This document shows, piece by piece, positions 8,071-14,516 of a stretch of 14,516 bases of DNA (its first letter is position 1; every line of letters starts with the position of its first letter). Source of the stretch: Stramenopiles sp. TOSAG23-6 (lineage: Eukaryota > Sar); contig LT636137.1 in NCBI GenBank assembly GCA_900128565.1, positions 1 to 14,516 of the forward strand, given 5' to 3'. The notes beneath the pieces were generated by a model. That model was given only the letters and a program-made list of their open reading frames with translations. It searched no databases and was not told the origin of the DNA. The position numbers were made by a program, and so were the translations under genes.

Positions 8071-8280
8071 ACGTAGCTAATCTATATACGGTATAGGAAT
8101 TACACTTGTACCAAAGGGAATTTATAGTCTTACAACTTTACAATGTAAACACACACAAAAATACAAGCAGATCGCAGAGGAGCGAATAAAGCGTTAAATT
8201 TAAATTTCAAATTTAAATTTCAAATTTGAAATTCCATCTTTATTTATACCCTTTGCTTGTCGCCGTCGCCATAGAACTAG
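8071..8280. promoter_or_regulatory. Shared promoter of PLAC8 and receptor genes
   Basis: The 210-base region between two divergent start codons carries a triple 13-base repeat (8196-8234) with dyad symmetry and a TATTTATA string at 8241-8248 upstream of the receptor ATG that could act as a TATA element. No telo-box is present, unlike the other two divergent regions. Confidence 0.45.
8196..8234. repeat. Three tandem AAATTT-rich 13-mers
   Basis: Units 8196-8208 and 8209-8221 are both AAATTTAAATTTC; the third, 8222-8234, is AAATTTGAAATTC. Because AAATTT is self-complementary, the block can form several alternative hairpins. It may act as a bidirectional regulatory or nucleosome-excluding element. 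Confidence 0.75.
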
Positions 8281-10173
8281 ATGAAAATGTATGCCTTTAA
8301 AACTAGTTCAATATATTTTTGTGTCATATGCTTGAATGTTATCACTCCATTTCGGGAGGTTGGAAAAACTATGGTGGTTGCAACAACTTTGCGAGATACT
8401 CTTTTTAATAGCTATGACAAGAAAAAAACAGGAACGCCCACAGACCTAGACGGCCAGCAGAAGCTTCGAATACAGCTTTCTCTTCAGAGTATTGTCAATT
8501 TTGATACAGCGAGCCAGACAATTACTGTCAATGGGTGGTGGCGGCATTATTGGCAAGATGCCAGATTGAAGTGGGATAAAAATACAGCTGGTTATAAAAA
8601 CGAAAAAGTTCTCCTTGTGCCACGAGAAGAATTATGGGTTCCTGATGATGTTGTATACGAATCAATTGATGTTAACGAAGCAATTAAGCCCCAGATCACA
8701 GTTTATGAAAGTGGAGAAATATTTTACAGCCAGCCAAAAACCATAAAAATGGGTTGCAGTCTAGATCTGAAAAAATTCCCATTTGATGTCCAAAGTTGCA
8801 AGTTTACTCTAGGGTCTTGGGCAATGAATAAAAATGATTTTGATATAATACCGAGGTCAACAGGAAATAAAATAGCAGCAGTTACGGTTGACAGCTTTAA
8901 GCAACATACTGAAATGAGGCTTATTAGAATAGAAACTGAATACGTAGAGACAATTTATTCATGTTGCCCCGAGCCATATGCCGTAATTGAGTATACTTTA
9001 GTAGTGAAGCGTGAGTCTCTCTCTTATGTATACTCTATTATTGCACCAATGGCTCTTTGTACAATTGTGGGTTTCTTGGGTTTTCTCTTAAACCCTGATA
9101 GTGGCGAACGGATTGGTCTTGGTATTACCACCCTTCTAACAGTAGTAGCAATATATTTTGTAGCCCACGATGAAATCCCAAAGGTTGGTGAATGGACGGT
9201 CATGTCGAAACTATATATGACGTGTATGTTTATGATGCTCGCCACGGTTGCAGCATCTATAGTTGTAGTATCTTTATATAATGTAAAGACCCCTTCAGGA
9301 TACAAAAGCACATCGCAACTCTTGACGCTTTTCTCAGAGCTTGACGTCAACAAAGATGGGTTTCTTGATAAAACAGAAATTGTCAATGGTATGAGTAAAT
9401 TGGGAATAGACGACATCAGCGCAAATTCAATTTTAAAGATTGTTCATCGAGTATTGGAAGGTAAAATGAAAAAGCAGACGGAAAATAAAAAGATGAATTT
9501 TGATAAAAACACAAATGATGATATTGATATGACCACACTTTCAATTTTAAAAGAAGCTGATGGTAGAAATAAAAAGGTGAATAATATTAGTGAAGGAAAG
9601 TCGAATGGTATTTTTGATGAAAACACAAATAAACCTATTGATATGATTACATTTTCAGAGTGGGCATTAATTATTAATCAAGCAAATACACGATGGAGAT
9701 ATCAAGATTCACACAACATTTTGATTGCAAGACTACTGCACATGTGGGCCAATCTAGCCCTTAGACTTCCATTATGTTGTCGAGGCGATCCAAACGTAGA
9801 ACGTATTGAAGTCCTTCAACGGCGATCGAAGCATCAAAATGCCAAAGTTGCACCATTATCTGGTGATTCTGTGAAAGAGAATATCATGAAAAAATCCAGT
9901 GATACTAAATATTGTGAAATTGCTCAAATGGTACAAAAAGATATGGATATTGATGATTTTACACAAAGTTCCGCAAGACGCCTTGCTGGATTTATCGATT
10001 TAACATGTTGCATCGCGCTGCCGTTTGCCTTTTTGATACTCATCATTATCTATTTTAATGACATACAATCGCATTCAGAAGATTATATTGAAATAATATA
10101 TAAGAATGGAAATGAAATATTGAAATCAAAATTTTGCGAAGGAAAGAATAATAAAGGATTTATTAGTTGTTAA
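8281..10173 (+). CDS. Nicotinic-type Cys-loop receptor with EF-hand loop, 630 aa
   Basis: This is a pentameric ligand-gated ion channel subunit. Order: weak signal peptide (hydrophobic residues about 9 to 22), ligand-binding domain about 34-245, M1 249-270, M2 277-296, M3 311-333, intracellular loop about 334-565, M4 569-592. The Cys-loop is C159 to C173 with exactly 13 residues between, including the FPFD motif. By position the acetylcholine-site aromatics are all present: W91 (loop D), Y126 (loop A), W180 (loop B), Y226 and Y233 (loop C), with vicinal C228-C229 in YSCCPEPY as in alpha subunits. M2 starts GER (Glu at -1') and has Leu at 9' and Asp at 20', as in cation channels. The intracellular loop carries a canonical EF-hand calcium loop D355-E366 (DVNKDGFLDKTE) plus two degenerate EF-like segments near 408 and 446. 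No intron is seen. Start at 8281 (or Met3) keeps the signal peptide; Met31 would lose it. Ligand identity and assembly (homomer or heteromer) are inferred, not shown. Confidence 0.93.
   Translation: MKMYAFKTSSIYFCVICLNVITPFREVGKTMVVATTLRDTLFNSYDKKKTGTPTDLDGQQKLRIQLSLQSIVNFDTASQTITVNGWWRHYWQDARLKWDKNTAGYKNEKVLLVPREELWVPDDVVYESIDVNEAIKPQITVYESGEIFYSQPKTIKMGCSLDLKKFPFDVQSCKFTLGSWAMNKNDFDIIPRSTGNKIAAVTVDSFKQHTEMRLIRIETEYVETIYSCCPEPYAVIEYTLVVKRESLSYVYSIIAPMALCTIVGFLGFLLNPDSGERIGLGITTLLTVVAIYFVAHDEIPKVGEWTVMSKLYMTCMFMMLATVAASIVVVSLYNVKTPSGYKSTSQLLTLFSELDVNKDGFLDKTEIVNGMSKLGIDDISANSILKIVHRVLEGKMKKQTENKKMNFDKNTNDDIDMTTLSILKEADGRNKKVNNISEGKSNGIFDENTNKPIDMITFSEWALIINQANTRWRYQDSHNILIARLLHMWANLALRLPLCCRGDPNVERIEVLQRRSKHQNAKVAPLSGDSVKENIMKKSSDTKYCEIAQMVQKDMDIDDFTQSSARRLAGFIDLTCCIALPFAFLILIIIYFNDIQSHSEDYIEIIYKNGNEILKSKFCEGKNNKGFISC
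9498..9660 (+). repeat. In-frame 114-base offset duplication in the receptor loop
   Basis: The stretch starting near 9498 (encoding FDKNTNDDIDMTTLS) and that near 9612 (FDENTNKPIDMITFSEW) are related at both DNA and protein level, offset by 114 bases or 38 codons. Both resemble EF-hand loops but lack the invariant Gly at position 6 and Glu at position 12. Confidence 0.65.
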
Positions 10174-10402
10174 ATCGATCTTTTGCAATTCGTGACAGTG
10201 ACACCCAACGCCAACGACATGTGTACGTGTACTACGTGACGTATTTTTTTGTTGTTTTTTGTACCCGTGTGATCTAATTCCGTTACACTTCGACTCGACT
10301 CAATTATATACCGCCTATACGATAAGTACTGAATATAAAGTCTAACTGAAAACGGCCGCGCTACTACGTGACTTCTAATATATAATCCAAGTATACTACG
10401 TA
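10174..10402 (+). promoter_or_regulatory. Upstream region of the LRR gene with three TACTACGT sites
   Basis: TACTACGTGAC occurs at 10230-10240 and again at 10362-10372, and TACTACGTAA at 10394-10403 overlaps the start codon. The ACGTGAC core resembles bZIP (G-box/ABRE-like) sites. An in-frame stop at 10376-10378 blocks extension of the first exon upstream. No alternative coding exon or signal-peptide exon is visible here. Confidence 0.4.
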
Positions 10403-13400
10403 ATGAGTGAGATTGAAACAGCAAAGACTGTATATAAGGCATTAACTGGTAAAGATTTGGATGATGTATGTGGGGCTGTGATAATATGTGGTTCATCCGA
10501 TCCTGACATTGTTACTGAATTGAAATTGGTACAAGATGCACTAAGTGGTACCGGTACAATTCCAACTGAAATTGGTGGCTTAACAAATCTTACAACACTC
10601 CATTTATTATCTAGTGCATCAAACGACCATCTAAGTGGTACAATTCCAACTGAAATTGGTAATTTAACTAAACTTACCGATTTGTACGTAGTATTGTCTT
10701 ACTTCATTACATTTCAATAATTATGTATATCTAGACTCTAAAAAGTTATTTTCATGACATATATTTATTACTTTACAGGGAATTGTATTTTAATAACAAG
10801 CTGACTGGTTCAATTCCAACAGAAATTGGTAAACTAACAAATCTCGGAACTTTGTACTTGAGTTATAACAACCTATCTGGTCCAATACCAAGTGAAATTG
10901 GTCGATTATCAAATCTCAAAAAATTGTCCTTGAGAAACAACAACACACTATCTGGTACAATACCAACAGAAATTGTTCAACTAACAAATCTCAAAGATTT
11001 GAGCTTGAGCACTAACCAACTATCTGGTACAATACCAACAGAAATTGGTCAACTATCAAATCTCATACAATTGTGGTTGTACAACAACAATCTAACTGGT
11101 ACAATACCAATAGAAATTGGTAAACTAACAAATCTCGGAACTTTGTACTTCAGCAACAACCAACTAACTGGTTCGATTCCAAAAGAAATTGGTCAACTAA
11201 CAATTCTCCTACAATCAGACTTGTCAGTGAACAACTTATCTGGCTCAATACCATCTGAAATTGGTCAACTAAGAAAACTTCAAATTTTGTACTTGAATGG
11301 CAACCAACTATCTGGTGCAATTCCAACAGAAATTGGTCAACTAACAAAACTTCAAGCTTTGGCTTTGCGTACAAATCAACTAAGCGATTCAATTCCAACT
11401 GAAATTGGTAAATTAAGTAAAATGACAGATTTGCTTTCAGAAACGAATCAGCTTACTGGTACAATTCCAACTGAAATTGGTAATTTAACAAATATACAAA
11501 ATTTGACTTTGAATGATAACAAACTATCTGGTTCGATTCCAACGGAAATTGGTCAACTAACAAAGCTCGAAAAATTGTTGTTGAACGAAAACAAACTACT
11601 AACTGGTTCAATTCCAACGGAAATCGGTCAACTATCAAATCTTAAATATTTGCACTTGTACAAAAACAGTCTATCTGGTTCAATTCCAACAGAAATTGGT
11701 CAACTAACAAATCTCGGAGATTTGAGCTTGATCACTAACCAACTATCTGGTACAATACCAACAGAAATTGGTCAACTAACAAACCTTACATTAGAATTGG
11801 ACTTGTACAACAACAACCTATCTGGTACAATTCCAACAGAAATTGTTCAACTAACAAATCTCGGAGAATTGGGCTTGAGCACTAACCAACTATCTGGTAC
11901 AATACCAGCACAAATTGGTCAACTAACAAAGCTCCAATTGTTGCATTTGGATCATAACAAACTATCTGGTACAATACCAACAGAAATTGTTCAACTAACA
12001 AATCTCAAAGATTTGAGCTTGAGCACTAACCAACTATCTGGTACAATACCAACAGAAATTGGTCAACTAACCTTTCTCACAGCATTGTCCTTGAGAAAGA
12101 ACAACACACTATCTGGTACAATACCAACGCAAATTGGTCAGCTAACAAATCTTGTTGAAGGTTTGGACTTGTCAAGCACCAACCTTTCTGGTCCAATACC
12201 AAAAGAAATTGGTCAATTAAAAAATCTCGAATTATTGCACTTGGACAGCAACGAACTATCTGGTTCAATTCCAAAGGAAATTGGTCGACTAACAAATCTT
12301 AAAGAGTTGGAGTTAACAGGGAACAAACTATCTGGTCCAATTCCAATGGCATTTGGTCAACTAACAAATCTCCAATTGTTGGACTTGTCAACTAACCAAC
12401 TATCTGGTTCAATTCCAAAAGAAATTGGTCAACTAGTAAGTCTTGTATATTTGATCTTGCTAGACAACAATCTAACTGGTACAATACCAACGGAAATTTG
12501 TCAACTAACAAAGCTTGAAAGGTTGGAATTGAAAAACAACGAACTATCTGGATCAATTCCAGCGGAAATTGGTCAACTAAGAAATCTCGAATATTTGTGG
12601 TTGTTTGACAACGATCTATCTGGTCCAATTCCAAATGAAATTCGTCAACTAACAAATCTCAAAGAATTGGCCTTGAATGAAAACGATCTATCTGGTCCAA
12701 TTCCAAAAGAAATTGGTCAACTAATAAATCTTGAAATATTGTGGTTGAACAACAACAAACTATCTGGTCCAATTCCAAGTGAAATTGGTAATTTAACAAA
12801 TATACAAAATTTGACTTTGAATGAAAACGATCTATCTGGTCCAATTCCAAAAGAAATTGGTCAACTAACAAATCTCTCAGTCTTGAGCTTGTTACAAAAC
12901 AATTTATCTGGTTCAATTCCAACAGAAATTGGTCAACTAACCTTTCTCACAGCATTGTCCTTGAGAAACAACAACACACTATCTGGTACAATACCAACAG
13001 AAATTGTTCAACTAACAAATCTCGGAGATTTGAGCTTGAGCAATAACCAACTATCTGGTACAATACCAACAGAAATTGGTCAACTAACAAACCTTACAGT
13101 AGAATTGGACTTGTACAACAACAACCTATCTGGTACAATACCATCTGAAATTGGTCAACTAAGAAAACTTCAAATTTTGTACTTGAATGGCAACCAACTA
13201 TCTGGTGCAATTCCAACAGAAATTGGTCAACTAACAAAACTTCAAGCTTTGGCTTTGCGTACAAATCAACTAAGCGATTCAATTCCAACTGAAATTGGTA
13301 AATTAAGTAAAATGACAGATTTGCTTTCAGAAACGAATCAGCTTACTGGTACAATTCCAACTGAAATTGGTAATTTAACAAATATACAAAATTTGACTTT

Positions 13401-14058
13401 GAATGATAACAAACTATCTGGTCCAATACCAAAAGAAATTGGTCAACTATCAAATCTCCAAACATTGTGGTTGTACAGCAACAAACTATCTGGTTCAATT
13501 CCAAGTGAAATTGGTAAACTGACAAATCTCCAATGGTTGTACTTGTATAGCAACAACCTATCTGGTTCAATTCCAACAGAATTGTTTCAGTTAAAAAACT
13601 TAAGAAGATTCGGTTTGGCAAAACCTACAAATCATTTCTGTACACCTAACCCTAACTTTGATAAATGCGCAGAACTTCCACAAAACAACAACTGTGATGG
13701 CATCATTGACGAAGTTACATGCTGTATGACATCTGAGTATGTGAATTGTGAAGAATCAACGAGAACAGCAGCTCCGACAGCAGCTCCGACTGCAGCCCCA
13801 GATGTCCGAGATCAGACGACAGCTAAATCTGAAACCGACAACAGCCTAAATATTGTAATAATTTGCATTGTATTTATTCTGGTCATTATTATTTCTGCAT
13901 TTATTATTATATTTGTAGGAAAAAGAAAGCGTAAAAAAATTAAAAAAAAAAGTGCAGAGGGAAAAAGCAAGAAGACTAAACCTGGTGGTGTTTGTGTTAC
14001 TAATCCCGTGGGGGGGAAAGCTACGCCTGCGGTTGGTAATCCAGTGGTATTTCCGTAA
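10403..14058 (+). CDS. Giant LRR protein, membrane-anchored, 1186 aa, one intron
   Basis: Exons 10403-10683 and 10779-14058 join in frame. After an unrecognised 50-residue N-terminus come 41 leucine-rich repeats of 24 (sometimes 25) residues, consensus LSGTIPTEIGQLTNLxxLxL, the plant-specific LRR class with the IP motif. The repeats end at a Cys-containing cap (HFCTPNPNFDKCAELP), followed by a second Cys-rich stretch (CDGIIDEVTCCM), a short TAAP-repeat stalk, one hydrophobic span at about residues 1118-1140 and a strongly basic 46-residue tail with no kinase domain. The topology suggests the LRR domain outside the cell and a short inner tail, as in receptor-like proteins that recognise ligands or surfaces through partners. 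Oddly, no N-terminal signal peptide is visible at this start, so either an upstream exon is missing from the model or export uses another route. The repeats are highly similar in DNA, including a 287-base perfect duplication, which shows active internal recombination. Ligand and role are unknown. Confidence 0.85.
10684..10778 (+). other. Spliceosomal intron, 95 bases
   Basis: A GTACGT donor at 10684 and a TTTACAG acceptor ending at 10778 flank 95 AT-rich bases with in-frame stops. Splicing joins GATTT to GGAATTG and restores the LRR pattern exactly (LTDLELYFNNKLTGSIP). The donor GTACGT is the same as in the zinc-finger gene intron. Confidence 0.9.
11246..11532 (+). repeat. 287-base block, perfect copy of 13136-13422
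   Basis: I aligned this line by line with 13136-13422 and found no difference across 287 bases, at an offset of 1890 bases (630 codons). It covers about four repeats, including the unusual unit DSIPTEIGKLSKMTDLLSE. Flanking units differ, so the edges are sharp. Confidence 0.9.
13136..13422 (+). repeat. Second copy of the 287-base LRR block
   Basis: Identical to 11246-11532. The sequence before it (ending TCTGGTA) and after it (CCAATACC) differs from the first copy, as expected for unequal crossing-over or gene conversion between repeats. Confidence 0.9.
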
Positions 14059-14234
14059 GAGTGAAAACCCTTTAAGGCTGGTTCCATCCGTAACATAAAA
14101 TCATAACAGTCCAGTCTAGGATTACATGGCTGGTACCAGAAATTCTAGCCAGGTTTGTGCCAAATCATGGATTTGTACCAATTAAGTACGAATTTTTAGG
14201 AAAATCACAAATTTCAGAGTCAATAAATAGTGCT
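14059..14234. other. 3' flank of the LRR gene, no gene seen
   Basis: These 176 bases contain CTGGTACCAG, a 10-base palindrome near 14132, inside a small potential hairpin (GGCT...AGCC), and no coding frame. They probably hold the LRR gene's 3' untranslated region; CAATAAATAG at 14221-14230 could supply a polyadenylation signal. Confidence 0.4.
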
Positions 14235-14516
14235 TAAATTAACATGCATGCATTGCTTCAATAACTTAATTATGTTGATACAATGGGTTCATGGTATCAC
14301 TAGACACTCTAAGATACTTTATATACAACTGCGCATGGTCACAATGCATATTAGAGATTTTTGTTGAATTTCGAGTGTAAAAACCCTCGAAAATCTCTAA
14401 TATGCATTGTGACCATGCGCGGGTGTATGTAAAGTATCTTAGAGTGTCTAGTGATACCATAAACCCATTGTATCAACATAATTAAGTTATTGAAGCAATG
14501 CATGCATGTTAATTTA
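14235..14516. repeat. Long inverted repeat (foldback/MITE-like or end-of-contig palindrome)
   Basis: Arms 14235-14360 and 14391-14516 are reverse complements over 126 bases with four mismatches (14290, 14322, 14328 and 14330 on the left arm) and no gap. The spacer is 30 bases and itself holds TCGAG/CTCGA. The right arm ends exactly at the window edge, so the outer limit and any target-site duplication are not visible. There is no coding potential beyond frames that read through the hairpin. It could be a foldback or MITE-type element, a transcribed hairpin RNA source, or an assembly end. Confidence 0.85.

Larger units (their letters stand above)
10553..13614 (+). repeat. Array of 41 LRR-coding units, about 72-base period
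   Basis: Two units in exon 1 and 39 in exon 2, each beginning near the codons for G-x-IP. A minority carry one extra codon (NNNTLS, NKLLT, LTLELDL forms), so the period shifts between 72 and 75 bases. The most variable codons fall in the xxLxL strand positions on the concave face, as expected for a binding surface. The intron at 10684-10778 interrupts the second unit. Several groups of units are near-identical, for example 10966 onward against 11979 onward, and 12046 onward against 12918 onward. Confidence 0.9.

Noticed and set aside
9498-9660. Two further working EF-hands in the receptor loop
   Set aside because: Both lack Gly at position 6 and Glu at position 12 of the loop, so calcium binding is unlikely; annotated only as degenerate repeats.
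8281-10173. Bacterial-type (GLIC/ELIC-like) channel origin
   Set aside because: It has the Cys-loop pair, vicinal loop C cysteines and a long M3-M4 loop, all typical of eukaryotic members and absent from most bacterial ones.
10783-13614. Regular 72-base repeats suggesting a CRISPR array or satellite
   Set aside because: The units are coding, have no constant repeat/unique spacer division, and give a textbook LRR consensus.
11150-14096. A series of minus-strand open frames with repeated LVDQFPLELNQI-type peptides
   Set aside because: They are the antisense reading of the LRR repeat array. The period keeps one reverse frame open, and the plus-strand frame explains the repeats as real LRRs with caps and a membrane span.
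14175-14189. GTAC-N7-GTAC as a third copy of the 20-base intron motif
   Set aside because: The spacing is one base shorter and the bases between and outside do not match well, so it is probably chance.
14266-14460. Minus-strand frame near the window end
   Set aside because: It reads straight through the inverted repeat; an open frame there is a by-product of the palindrome.

Overview
The window is nuclear DNA of a unicellular eukaryote. It is AT-rich, protein genes are split by short GT-AG introns (about 43 and 95 bases), stops are almost all TAA with one TGA, and there is no bacterial operon layout. Telomere-type CCCTAA pairs, a Gbp2-like RNA-binding protein with the motif GNLxWSVxWQDLKDH and a giant leucine-rich-repeat protein of the IPTEIGQLTNL type suggest a stramenopile or haptophyte-like protist. 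That placement is inference; no marker gene here fixes the lineage.

Layout from left to right: (1) the 5' exon of a minus-strand gene with a phytanoyl-CoA dioxygenase-like start, cut by the window edge; (2) a plus-strand orphan acidic protein of 407 residues; (3) a minus-strand gene of about 1120 residues with one intron and a UBP-type ubiquitin-binding zinc finger; (4) a plus-strand protein with four RRMs; (5) a minus-strand PLAC8-family two-pass membrane protein; (6) a plus-strand Cys-loop (pentameric ligand-gated) receptor resembling nicotinic receptors, with an EF-hand in its intracellular loop; (7) a plus-strand membrane-anchored protein with 41 leucine-rich repeats and one intron; (8) a 282-base near-perfect inverted repeat ending exactly at the window edge. 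The first six genes alternate strand, giving three divergent pairs (1/2, 3/4, 5/6) that share short intergenic regions and convergent pairs with 3' ends as close as 74 bases.

The most interesting object is the receptor. It keeps all five aromatic ligand-box positions of acetylcholine receptors, the vicinal Cys-Cys of alpha subunits, a cation-type pore and a canonical calcium-binding EF-hand loop between M3 and M4. This suggests a protist neurotransmitter-type channel that is regulated by the calcium it may conduct. It shares a promoter region with a PLAC8 protein, a family with calcium and metal transport links. Other points of note are a 20-base sequence found at or in the first intron of two unrelated genes, telo-box motifs in two divergent promoters, and a 287-base perfectly identical duplication inside the LRR gene.
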